Of a stretch of DNA of 64,000 nucleotides, positions 18,232-25,649 are shown piece after piece. Made by a program: the position numbers and the translations under genes. This stretch comes from Tenacibaculum mesophilum. Lineage in GTDB: Bacteria; Bacteroidota; Bacteroidia; Flavobacteriales; Flavobacteriaceae. The number at the start of each line of letters is the position of its first letter. Positions within the stretch are counted from its first letter, which is position 1. The stretch covers positions 248,001 to 312,000 of the forward strand of contig NZ_CP032544.1 in the NCBI RefSeq assembly GCF_003867075.1, read 5' to 3'. The notes under the pieces are model-generated. The model was not told the origin of the DNA. It ran no database searches and was given only the letters and a program-made list of their open reading frames with translations.

Positions 18232-18453
18232 CTAGTATTCATCTTCATTCCAAAGATAATCTTCTTCTGTAGGGTAATCTGGCCAGATTTCAATAATAGA
18301 ATCGTACGCCTCACCTTCATCTTCGATATCTTGTAAGTTTTCTACCACTTCTAACGGTGCTCCAGTACGAATAGCGTAATCAATTAATTCGTCTTTAGTT
18401 GCAGGCCAGGGTGCATCTGCTAAATAAGATGCTAATTCAAGTGTCCAATACAT
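18232..18453 (-). CDS. DUF2795 domain small protein
   Basis: The 73-residue acidic protein matches the DUF2795 pattern: YWTLELASYLADAPWPATKDELIDYAIRTGAP, with the conserved LADAPWPATKDELIDYA core, then an acidic tail. Function is unknown. It is a compact, highly conserved family in Bacteroidota. A strong promoter lies just upstream and a terminator just downstream, so it is a monocistronic gene and probably well expressed. Confidence 0.9.
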   Translation of the reverse strand: MYWTLELASYLADAPWPATKDELIDYAIRTGAPLEVVENLQDIEDEGEAYDSIIEIWPDYPTEEDYLWNEDEY

Positions 18454-18481
18454 TTCTTTATCTGTTTAATAAGATTTTCCG

Positions 18482-18511
18482 CAAAAATAATTTTTTTTTG
18501 TAAAAAGTCAA
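18482..18511 (-). promoter_or_regulatory. Bacteroidota promoter (-33 and -7) for the DUF2795 gene
   Basis: On the minus strand TTG is followed by exactly 19 bases and TATTTTTG, which matches the TTTG-N19-TAnnTTTG consensus. The ATG lies about 28 bases further on. It is the best-formed promoter in the window. Confidence 0.75.
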
Positions 18512-18553
18512 GTTTTTTTTAAAAAATGTGAAATTAATAATTAAAGAACTTAG

Positions 18554-19126
18554 TTATAGCTTTTCAGGAATCCATTTAATTTCCTCAGCTTGTAAGTCTT
18601 GGGTCAACTTCCGTGCCAATACAAAAAGGTAGTCAGAAAGTCGGTTTAAATACTTTAAAACAGTATCGCTAATTGCCTCTTCTTCGTTTAAAGCCACAGC
18701 CAATCGTTCCGATCTACGGCATACGCAGCGTGCTATGTGACAAAATGACACGGTTTGATGACCGCCTGGTAATACAAAGTGTGTCATTTGAGGTAGGTCT
18801 TTATTCATAAGGTCAATTTCGTCTTCTAAGAACTGAATTGACTCTTCGTTAATCTTGGGAATATTTAAGCGTTCTTTACCACTTTTTAAAGTTTCCTTTT
18901 CTGGAGGAGTAGCTAACATGGCACCTAATGTGAATAAATCGCTTTGAATTTTTGTTAATTTCTTTTTTAGAGTTTCGTCAACGTATTGGTCTCTAATTAA
19001 CCCAATGTAAGAGTTAAGTTCATCAACTGTTCCATAACTTTCTATTCTTAAATGATGTTTAGGTACTCGAGTACCACCAAATAGGGCAGTGGTACCCTTA
19101 TCACCTGTTTTAGTATATATTTTCAT
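18554..19126 (-). CDS. ATP:cob(I)alamin adenosyltransferase (PduO type)
   Basis: The 190-residue protein has the N-terminal TKTGDKGTTALFGG motif, a central region with YGTVDELNSYIGL, and the RCVCRRSERLAVALN helix with the conserved Arg residues that bind ATP. The family transfers the adenosyl group from ATP to cob(I)alamin to make adenosylcobalamin, in the cytoplasm. The gene is 23 bases from the thioesterase-like gene on the same strand and probably co-transcribed. No other cobalamin gene lies in the window, so it probably serves salvage or activation of an imported cofactor. Confidence 0.93.
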   Translation of the reverse strand: MKIYTKTGDKGTTALFGGTRVPKHHLRIESYGTVDELNSYIGLIRDQYVDETLKKKLTKIQSDLFTLGAMLATPPEKETLKSGKERLNIPKINEESIQFLEDEIDLMNKDLPQMTHFVLPGGHQTVSFCHIARCVCRRSERLAVALNEEEAISDTVLKYLNRLSDYLFVLARKLTQDLQAEEIKWIPEKL

Positions 19127-19149
19127 ATGTTTTTTATTGGTTTGATTAA

Positions 19150-19554
19150 TTATTTTAAGATAGCCAATTTATCTAAAATATAATCAGGACAACGCATAGG
19201 TCTTTTTGTTTTATTGTTAATAAATGCTAACACAGTATTTCCAGTTGAAATTAGGTCGTTATTTTGATTGGTAATTTCATAGTCGAATTCAATTTTTACT
19301 GAAGGTGTTTTTTTTAAAATGGTTGTAATGGTTAATTCATCGTCGTATAATGCTGATTTTTTAAAGTTACAAGATAAAGATATAACAGGTAACATGATTC
19401 CTGTTTTTTCCATATATTTGTAGGTAACGCCCAGAGAACGTAACCATTCGGTGCGACCAATCTCAAAAAACTGTGCGTAGTTCCCATGGTAAACTACTCC
19501 CATTTGATCAGTTTCAGCATACCGAACACGTATAGATGTATAATGTTTTTGCAA
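19150..19554 (-). CDS. Acyl-CoA thioesterase, YbgC/4HBT family
   Basis: The 134-residue protein has a hotdog-fold signature: RYAETDQMGVVYHGNYAQFFEIGRTEW (residues 11-37) with Asp16, the catalytic residue of 4-hydroxybenzoyl-CoA thioesterases, and H23-G-N25-Y26. The family cleaves acyl-CoA or acyl-carrier-protein thioesters. The start is TTG at 19554; no ATG is near the conserved N-terminal region, and the homologous N-terminal layout supports this position. It is upstream of the cobalamin adenosyltransferase in a two-gene unit. Confidence 0.9.
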   Translation of the reverse strand: MQKHYTSIRVRYAETDQMGVVYHGNYAQFFEIGRTEWLRSLGVTYKYMEKTGIMLPVISLSCNFKKSALYDDELTITTILKKTPSVKIEFDYEITNQNNDLISTGNTVLAFINNKTKRPMRCPDYILDKLAILK

Positions 19555-19638
19555 AAGATTATTTTATTTTTAATTGCACTAACATTACGTAAAAAAAAAA
19601 TAAAAGTCAATAGTGATTTGATTTTTTTATACTGAAAT

Positions 19639-19647
19639 TTATTCACA
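19639..19647 (+). promoter_or_regulatory. DnaA-box candidate upstream of dnaA
   Basis: TTATTCACA matches the DnaA-box consensus TTATNCACA. It is single, in the 176-base spacer upstream of dnaA. A tandem TTGGTGT repeat lies at 19666-19679. A single box suggests autoregulation rather than an origin. Confidence 0.5.
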
Positions 19648-19730
19648 CTTTTGTTCGCCCAGACATTGGTGTTTGGTGTCCCCTAAATCTGAATAAAAAT
19701 TAACAACTAAAAAATTGATTTTTACCGCAT

Positions 19731-21155
19731 ATGACTAAAACAGCCGATTCAGTTTGGATGGAATGTTTGTCTTTTATAAAAGACAACATTAAGCCGCAGG
19801 CATATAAAACTTGGTTTGAGCCTATAAAGCCAATTAAATTGGCAGGGGAAGCATTGACGGTTCAGGTTCCTAGTAAGTTTTTTTATGAGTGGCTAGAAGA
19901 GCATTACATCAAACTGTTAAGAGTAGCTTTGGTTCGTCAGTTAGGTAATGATGCTAAGCTAATTTATGATGTACGTATGGAAAATACGTATAGTAGTAAT
20001 AGTCCGCAAACAGTAAAAATACCTAGTTCAAATCGTAATCCGTTAAAACCACAAAAAGTAACCGTTCCGTTAGAATCAAAACGAGAACTAAAAAATCCAT
20101 TTGTAATTCCTGGCTTGCAAAAAGTAAAGATAGAATCTCAACTAAACCCAAATTATAACTTTGTAAATTTTGTTGAAGGAGATTCAAATAGATTAGCACG
20201 TTCTGCAGGTATGGCTGTGGCTAATAAACCAGGAGGAACTTCATTTAACCCATTACTAATATATGGTGGAGTTGGATTAGGAAAAACACACTTAGCTCAC
20301 GCTATTGGTGTTGAGATTAAAGATAAATATCCAGATAAAACGGTATTGTATATTTCTTCTGAAAAATTTACACAACAGTTTATTGATTCTGTAAAATCAA
20401 ATACCAGAAATGATTTTATTCATTTCTACCAAATGATTGATGTGTTGATTATTGATGATGTGCAGTTTTTATCAGGAAAAGCTGGTACGCAAGATGTGTT
20501 CTTCCATATTTTCAATCATTTACATCAAAATGGAAAACAGGTTATTTTAACTTCGGATAAAGCACCTGTTGATATGCAAGATATCGAACAACGGTTATTA
20601 TCTCGTTTTAAATGGGGGTTATCAGCTGAGTTACAAGCACCTGATTACGAAACAAGAATTTCAATCTTACAAAACAAATTGTATAGAGATGGTGTTGAAA
20701 TGCCTGAAGAAATTGTTGAGTATATAGCAAAGAATATAAAGTCGAATGTTCGTGAGTTAGAAGGAGTGATAATTTCAATGATAGCTCAAGCTTCTTTTAA
20801 TAGAAAAGAGTTTACAATTGAATTAGCAAAGCAGATTGTAGATAAATTTGTTAAGAACACGAAAAAAGAATTGTCTATTGATTACATTCAAAAAGTAGTA
20901 TCGAAATACTTTGATATGGATGTGGCAACCTTACAGTCAAAAACACGTAAGCGTCATATTGTACAGGCTCGTCAGTTAGCGATGTACTTTGCTAAACGTA
21001 TGACAAAATCATCGTTAGCAAGTATTGGGAGTCAAATAGGTAAAAGAGATCACGCTACTGTATTACATGCGTGCAAAACTGTAGATAATTTGACTGAAAC
21101 TGATAAGCAGTTTAAAAAGTATGTAGAAGACTTAACAAAAAAGTTAACTTTATAA
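19731..21155 (+). CDS. dnaA: Chromosomal replication initiator DnaA
   Basis: DnaA binds DnaA boxes, melts the origin and recruits DnaB. The 474-residue protein has the N-terminal domain (1-90), a variable linker, the AAA+ domain with Walker A GGVGLGKT (179-186), Walker B IIDDVQFL (near 240), the arginine-finger region DIEQRLLSRFKWG, and the C-terminal DNA-binding helix-turn-helix with KRDHATVLHACKTV (near 440-455). The gene is not next to dnaN; it is followed by a phosphatase gene. A hairpin terminator sits directly after its stop. Confidence 0.97.
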   Translation: MTKTADSVWMECLSFIKDNIKPQAYKTWFEPIKPIKLAGEALTVQVPSKFFYEWLEEHYIKLLRVALVRQLGNDAKLIYDVRMENTYSSNSPQTVKIPSSNRNPLKPQKVTVPLESKRELKNPFVIPGLQKVKIESQLNPNYNFVNFVEGDSNRLARSAGMAVANKPGGTSFNPLLIYGGVGLGKTHLAHAIGVEIKDKYPDKTVLYISSEKFTQQFIDSVKSNTRNDFIHFYQMIDVLIIDDVQFLSGKAGTQDVFFHIFNHLHQNGKQVILTSDKAPVDMQDIEQRLLSRFKWGLSAELQAPDYETRISILQNKLYRDGVEMPEEIVEYIAKNIKSNVRELEGVIISMIAQASFNRKEFTIELAKQIVDKFVKNTKKELSIDYIQKVVSKYFDMDVATLQSKTRKRHIVQARQLAMYFAKRMTKSSLASIGSQIGKRDHATVLHACKTVDNLTETDKQFKKYVEDLTKKLTL

Positions 21156-21161
21156 ACAACG

Positions 21162-21185
21162 AACCTCACCTAGTGAGGTTTTTTT
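21162..21185 (+). terminator. Terminator-like hairpin after dnaA, abutting the next ATG
   Basis: AACCTCAC and GTGAGGTT form a perfect 8-bp stem with a 3-base loop, then a run of seven Ts (21179-21185). It ends on the base before the phosphatase ATG at 21186. Confidence 0.85.
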
Positions 21186-21650
21186 ATGAGTATGAAAAAA
21201 ATATTAATGGTTTGTTTAGGTAATATTTGCCGATCTCCCCTTGCTGAGGGAATTTTAAAATCTAAATTATCATCTGAAAGTTTTGTAGTTGATTCAGCCG
21301 GTACTGCGGGTTATCATGTAGGTGAATTACCTGACGAGCGCTCTATTGAAGTGGCTAGAAAATATGGTATAGATATTACCAATCAACGTTCAAGAAAATT
21401 TACAAAAGCTGATTTTGATAAGTTTGACATAATTTTTGCAATGGATCAAAATAATTATGCAGATATTGTAGCTTTGTCTGAAAATGAAGAGCAACATGAA
21501 AAAGTAAAGCTGATTTTGAACGAATTGTATCCTGATGAAAACAGGAGTGTTCCAGATCCTTACTATGGAGGAGATCAAGGTTTTGAAAACGTGTATAAAA
21601 TGTTAGACGAAGCGTGTGAAATTATAGCTTCAAAATTAGAACAGAAATAA
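21186..21650 (+). CDS. Low-molecular-weight protein-tyrosine phosphatase
   Basis: The 154-residue protein has the active-site P-loop C10-L-G-N-I-C-R16-S (CX5R) near the N-terminus and DPYYGG near residue 121, the general-acid Asp motif of the family. These enzymes dephosphorylate tyrosine residues in the cytoplasm. ATG codons occur at 21186 and 21192; the second (MKKILMVC) is a plausible alternative start. The one-base overlap TAATG with the next gene implies co-translation. The terminator-like hairpin immediately before the gene leaves no room for a separate promoter downstream of it, so expression must come by read-through or from a promoter inside dnaA. Confidence 0.93.
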   Translation: MSMKKILMVCLGNICRSPLAEGILKSKLSSESFVVDSAGTAGYHVGELPDERSIEVARKYGIDITNQRSRKFTKADFDKFDIIFAMDQNNYADIVALSENEEQHEKVKLILNELYPDENRSVPDPYYGGDQGFENVYKMLDEACEIIASKLEQK

Positions 21651-22354
21651 TGAAAGGTAAATTATACTTGATTCCTACAACGTTAGGTGATACTGAACCA
21701 TTAGAGGTGATGCCATTGTCAGTAAAAAAGGTAGTAGAACAATTAGATTATTTTATTGTTGAAAACGAAAAGTCTGCTCGAAGGTTCATTAAAAGAATTA
21801 CACCAACAAAATCACAACCTTCATTGGAGTTGATGTTGTTAGATAAGTATTCTGATGATTTAGAAACTAAGAATTATTTAGATGTTTGTGAAAAAGGAAT
21901 ATCAGTAGGTTTGCTTTCTGAAGCAGGTGTGCCAGCAGTAGCAGATCCAGGCGCAAGTATTGTTAAGTTGGCGCATCAAAAAGGGATTCAAGTAGTTCCA
22001 TTGGTAGGACCTTCTTCTATTTTGTTGGCAATTATGGCGTCTGGTATGAATGGGCAGAGTTTTGCGTTTAACGGATATTTACCTATTGATAAGTCAGACA
22101 GAAAAAAAGCAATTAAAGATTTAGAGAAGCTTTCAAAAGAAAAAAATCAGTCACAGCTTTTTATCGAAACTCCTTACAGGAATGAAAAAATGTTAGATGA
22201 TTTACGCGCTACTTTATCACCAGATACAAGAGTTTGTGTGGCGTGTGATATAACACTTCCAACAGAATATATTAAAACACTAACGGTAAAAGAATGGAAG
22301 CATGTAAAGACTGATTTACATAAGCGACCAGCAATTTTTATCATTCATAAATAA
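21650..22354 (+). CDS. SAM-dependent methyltransferase, RsmI/tetrapyrrole methylase family
   Basis: The 234-residue protein shows LYLIPTTLGD at the start, LLSEAGVPAVADPGASIVKLAHQ near 86-108, and PLVGPSSILLAIMASGMNGQSFAFNGYLP near 116-144, the RsmI-like pattern. RsmI methylates the 2'-O of C1402 in 16S rRNA. The protein is shorter than true RsmI (about 280), so it may be the second, divergent paralogue seen in Bacteroidota; the exact substrate is not fixed. It is translationally coupled to the phosphatase gene. Confidence 0.85.
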   Translation: MKGKLYLIPTTLGDTEPLEVMPLSVKKVVEQLDYFIVENEKSARRFIKRITPTKSQPSLELMLLDKYSDDLETKNYLDVCEKGISVGLLSEAGVPAVADPGASIVKLAHQKGIQVVPLVGPSSILLAIMASGMNGQSFAFNGYLPIDKSDRKKAIKDLEKLSKEKNQSQLFIETPYRNEKMLDDLRATLSPDTRVCVACDITLPTEYIKTLTVKEWKHVKTDLHKRPAIFIIHK

Positions 22355-22385
22355 AAAAAGCATCGATTAAATCGATGCTTTTTTA
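22354..22385. terminator. Bidirectional terminator
   Basis: AAAAAGCATCGAT and ATCGATGCTTTTT form a near-perfect stem with a TAA loop, with Ts on both strands. It lies between the plus-strand methyltransferase gene and the minus-strand exported protein gene that converge on it. Confidence 0.9.
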
Positions 22386-22402
22386 ATATCTTTAGTTATT
22401 GG

Positions 22403-22993
22403 TTAAACCGTTGGTTTTTTGTTGGCTTTGATGTTGGAAACATCATAACCAGCAAACTTTTTAAGGTATGATTGTATAGAGGTTCCATAGGCATCGTTAA
22501 AACGGATAGATCCATTTGAACGTAAGAACTTTTTTACATTACCGGCACCACTTAAGTGTGCTGCTGCTAAAATACCAGATTCGGTTATTTTAACTCCATT
22601 AATGGTCTTTCCAACACTTCTCTTAATATCTTTTCTTAAAATCCATTTGTTTAATTTACAATAAGCAACAAATGTGCGTTCTTGTAATTCTGGGTTTCTA
22701 AGAAAATGAGTGGTGTTGTAAATTCTAAATCTCTTTAGGGTTTCTTTACCAAATTGGTATTTCCCTAAATATCCAAGTGTATTAACTACTCTGTACCTAC
22801 CTTGTGATTCTTTAAAAGCTAAGGCTTCTTTAAATCCTACAAAATCATTTAATAAAAAAGGAATGTTTACCTTTTCTACCTTGTGAATTGGTATTGGCGT
22901 TGTTGTAGTAGTTTTTTCTTTTTTAGTTGTAGTCTCTGTAAAACTGGTTAATAATACAAATCCTAAAAATACTAATACTAAATGTCTGATAAT
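22403..22993 (-). CDS. Exported lysozyme/transglycosylase-like protein with a non-canonical start codon
   Basis: An open frame of 196 codons on the minus strand encodes a hydrophobic N-terminus (RHLVLVFLGFVLLTSFTE), a Thr/Lys-rich linker, then a compact domain with ALAFKESQGRYRVVNTLGYLGKYQFG, where F-K-E-S-x-G-R-Y resembles the catalytic-Glu region of lytic transglycosylases (ESxGxY), and a C-terminal AAHLSGAGNVKKFLRS block. The frame holds no ATG, GTG or TTG from the upstream in-frame TAG to the stop, so the start must be non-canonical. ATT at 22993, preceded by AGAAAG six bases before, is the best candidate. A TATCTTTG promoter box lies just upstream. The role is probably cell-wall remodelling, by resemblance only. 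Confidence 0.75.
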   Translation of the reverse strand: MIRHLVLVFLGFVLLTSFTETTTKKEKTTTTTPIPIHKVEKVNIPFLLNDFVGFKEALAFKESQGRYRVVNTLGYLGKYQFGKETLKRFRIYNTTHFLRNPELQERTFVAYCKLNKWILRKDIKRSVGKTINGVKITESGILAAAHLSGAGNVKKFLRSNGSIRFNDAYGTSIQSYLKKFAGYDVSNIKANKKPTV

Positions 22994-23016
22994 TAAATAC
23001 TTTCTGTTTAGCGCAG

Positions 23017-23024
23017 CAAAGATA
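23017..23024 (-). promoter_or_regulatory. Bacteroidota -7 element for the exported lysozyme-like gene
   Basis: On the minus strand TATCTTTG fits TAnnTTTG. It lies 23 bases upstream of the candidate ATT start at 22993, which supports transcription of this gene. Confidence 0.6.
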
Positions 23025-23191
23025 CGGTAAATTTTTATAACAGGCTATAAATCAATAATTTACAGTTTCTTAACTGTTGATAATTAAGTTGTTTTCTGGT
23101 GTTTTTTTTAGGTAAAAACCAAAAAAAACTATTTTATATTAACTTTTTAATAATGTTTTATTGAAATTGATGAGAATAAAATTTTGTTAAT

Positions 23192-24220
23192 TTATCTCTT
23201 TATTCCTTGTTGATTTATCCATTGTTGATATTTCACTGCATTTCGATTGTGTTGTGCTAAAGAGTTAGCAAATTCATGAAAGCCAATTTTATCAACACTA
23301 GCACACATGTAGTAATAATTGTGTTTTTGATGGTTTAAAACAGCATCAATAGATGAAATATCTGGCATTGCAATCAAAGTAGGAGGAAGTCCTGTGTTTT
23401 TATAAGTATTGTAAGGAGAGTCTATCACTAAATCTTTGTTTAAAACCCTTTTTACAACAAAATCTTGTCCTTTAACTTCTTTAATTGCATATATAACTGT
23501 TGGGTCGGCTTGTAAAGGCCAATTATCTCTTAATCTATTTAGATACAAACCAGCCACGACAGGGCGCTCTATTTTTTTAGCTGTTTCTTTCTGAACGATA
23601 GAAGCTAATGTAATTACCTCTTCTTTTGAAAGATTTAGTTTTTTAGCTTTTTCTAACCTAGCAGAAGTCCAAAAACGATTGTATTCGCGTAGCATTTTAT
23701 CGCGAAATTTTTCAGCAGAAGTATTCCAGTAAAACTCATAACTATTCGGAATGTACATTCCTAATGCAGATTTTTCAGTAAATTTATTGGTAGCTAAAAA
23801 AGAAGGATCTTGCATAGCTTGTAATAAAGCAATAGAGTCTGCTTCAATTTGTTCAGCTATTCTTCCTGCTAATTTTTCTAAAGTATCTTGATTGTTGAAA
23901 GAAAGGATAATAGGTGTTTGATTTCCACTACGTAAAAGGTTTACAACATCATTCATGTTCATCCCTTTTTTTAGTAAATATTTTCCACCTTTGGGTTGTG
24001 TGAATTTTTTCTTTTCAGCAACCCAAACAAAATTTTCAGGATGTTTAACAAACTCAGAAAGTTGTTTCTTCACATCTATAAAAGAGGCGTTAGAGCCTAT
24101 GTATATAGCTCCATCTTTAGTAACAGCTTTACCAAAGATTTTTTGATAGTAGTTAAATCCAATAATTCCGCCAATTAAAAAAATAGCAGCAATACCTCCT
24201 AAAATAATTTTCTTATTCAT
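23192..24220 (-). CDS. mltG: Endolytic murein transglycosylase MltG
   Basis: MltG cleaves nascent peptidoglycan strands at the inner membrane and sets glycan length. The 342-residue protein has one N-terminal membrane segment (about 4-22), a LysM-like region, and the catalytic domain with GMYIPNSYEFYWNTS (near 154) and SIVQKETAKKIERPVVAGLYLNRL, in which Glu212 is the catalytic residue. Further conserved are LQADPTVIYAI and SPYNTYKNTGLPPTLIAMPD. The gene overlaps the GNAT gene by 8 bases and is the last of the dapF-GNAT-mltG operon. Confidence 0.95.
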   Translation of the reverse strand: MNKKIILGGIAAIFLIGGIIGFNYYQKIFGKAVTKDGAIYIGSNASFIDVKKQLSEFVKHPENFVWVAEKKKFTQPKGGKYLLKKGMNMNDVVNLLRSGNQTPIILSFNNQDTLEKLAGRIAEQIEADSIALLQAMQDPSFLATNKFTEKSALGMYIPNSYEFYWNTSAEKFRDKMLREYNRFWTSARLEKAKKLNLSKEEVITLASIVQKETAKKIERPVVAGLYLNRLRDNWPLQADPTVIYAIKEVKGQDFVVKRVLNKDLVIDSPYNTYKNTGLPPTLIAMPDISSIDAVLNHQKHNYYYMCASVDKIGFHEFANSLAQHNRNAVKYQQWINQQGIKR

Positions 24221-24737
24221 TTATTAGTTGAAATAATAGTTCGTCTTTATATGTTTCATTATGAAATATCCAATCTTTTTTAATACCAGTTTGCTTAAAG
24301 TTTTGTTTTTCAAAAAGATGTAAGCTACTAGTATTGTCACTAGTGATATTTGCATATAGTTGATGTAAATGCAAATGTATAAAACAGTACTTTATTAGTA
24401 ACTGTAAAGCTTCAGAGGCAAATCCCTTCTGCTGAAAGTCAGGATGAATTAAAATTCCGATACCAGCTCTTTTATGTTGCGGGTTAAAATCGAACAAATC
24501 TATCATCCCAATAGATTTACCAGTCACTTTATCATCAATAACTAATCGTAATTGTTTAGCTTCATAAATATCTAAGTGAGCGTTTTCTAAATATTGCTTC
24601 AGTAAAAATTTAGAAAAAGGAGTCTGTGTATGACTCACTTCCCAAAAAGATTCATTATTTTCAATTTGAAATAAAAACTCTAAATCTTCAGGTTCTAAGG
24701 CTCTTAACTTGATATGTGTTCCAGTTAACGTATGCAC
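24213..24737 (-). CDS. GNAT-family N-acetyltransferase
   Basis: The 174-residue protein has the acetyl-CoA-binding motif HPDFQQKGFASEALQLL near residue 97 (QxxGxA), preceded by IGILI and followed by TSDNTSSLHLFEKQNFKQTG, the typical end of the GNAT fold. It resembles the RimJ/RimL-type branch that acetylates protein N-termini or small amines; the substrate is unknown. The start is GTG, overlapping the TAG stop of dapF by one base (TAGTG). It overlaps mltG by 8 bases. Confidence 0.9.
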   Translation of the reverse strand: MHTLTGTHIKLRALEPEDLEFLFQIENNESFWEVSHTQTPFSKFLLKQYLENAHLDIYEAKQLRLVIDDKVTGKSIGMIDLFDFNPQHKRAGIGILIHPDFQQKGFASEALQLLIKYCFIHLHLHQLYANITSDNTSSLHLFEKQNFKQTGIKKDWIFHNETYKDELLFQLINE

Positions 24738-25513
24738 TAAATATTTATTTTACCCTCAAATACAAATGTAGCGGGACCTTTTAAAAATACATTCGAATAA
24801 ACTCCGTCTTGTTCTTCAAAAGAAACTTCTAATTCCCCGCCTTCAACAGGCAAGATTATAGATGAACTGTTGGTTTTTTTAGTAGCATGCATGGCTATAG
24901 CAACGGCAGTAACACCCGTTCCGCAGGCTAAAGTCTCATTTTCTACGCCACGCTCGTAGGTACGTACTTTAAAAGTGTTATTTGTTATTTGTTCTACAAA
25001 ATTAACGTTGCTACCTTCGGCACCATAAATTTCATTCCTGATTTTTTTTCCATTTGAAAAAACATCATAATTAGCAAGATCGTTTACCAACTGAACATGG
25101 TGTGGAGATCCTGTATTGGTAAAAACGTATTTGTCAAAAATATTCACCTTGTTAACATCAATCATTTGTAAAGAAACAAGGTTGTTAGAAATAGAGGCAT
25201 GATGCAGCCCGTCAATAGCAATAAAAGTAGTTTCGGTTTCAAAAAGTCCAAGTTTATGAGCAAAAGCCACAATACAGCGTCCACCATTACCACACATAGT
25301 ACTTTCATTACCATCAGAGTTATAATATACCATTTTAAAATCGGTAGTATTATCTTCTTCAAGTAATATAAGACCATCGGATCCAATACCGAAGTGTCTA
25401 TTGCATAATTTTGCAATTATGTCAGTTTTATTTTTTGGAAAGGTTTTTGAACGATTATCAATCATGATAAAATCGTTACCAGTTCCTTGGTATTTGTAAA
25501 ATTCTAAATCCAT
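24737..25513 (-). CDS. dapF: Diaminopimelate epimerase DapF
   Basis: DapF interconverts LL- and meso-diaminopimelate for lysine and peptidoglycan synthesis. Two catalytic cysteines are visible: MCGNGGRC near residue 72 and ACGTGVTAVA near 196. The length is 258 residues from ATG at 25513. A TTG at 25525 would add four residues, but that codon lies inside the TATCTTTG promoter element, so the ATG is preferred. YKYQGTGNDFIMID at the N-terminus is the family signature. It is the first gene of the dapF-GNAT-mltG operon. Confidence 0.96.
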   Translation of the reverse strand: MDLEFYKYQGTGNDFIMIDNRSKTFPKNKTDIIAKLCNRHFGIGSDGLILLEEDNTTDFKMVYYNSDGNESTMCGNGGRCIVAFAHKLGLFETETTFIAIDGLHHASISNNLVSLQMIDVNKVNIFDKYVFTNTGSPHHVQLVNDLANYDVFSNGKKIRNEIYGAEGSNVNFVEQITNNTFKVRTYERGVENETLACGTGVTAVAIAMHATKKTNSSSIILPVEGGELEVSFEEQDGVYSNVFLKGPATFVFEGKINI

Positions 25514-25522
25514 AATAAAGGA

Positions 25523-25530
25523 CAAAGATA
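25523..25530 (-). promoter_or_regulatory. Bacteroidota -7 element for the dapF operon
   Basis: On the minus strand TATCTTTG ends nine bases before the ATG at 25513. It settles the start choice: the upstream TTG is within the element and is unlikely to be transcribed. Confidence 0.6.
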
Positions 25531-25619
25531 CATATTTTATAAAGGAAAGAGGACTGTTAAATAGCGGTTAAAATCAGTTAAATAGAAGTTAAACACATTT
25601 ACTTGAAATGTTAAAATTG

Positions 25620-25627
25620 TATATTTG
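25620..25627 (+). promoter_or_regulatory. Bacteroidota -7 element for the HtrA-like protease
   Basis: TATATTTG fits TAnnTTTG and lies 22 bases before the ATG at 25650. Confidence 0.6.
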
Positions 25628-25649
25628 AAGTATAAAATTTTGTAAGCAT

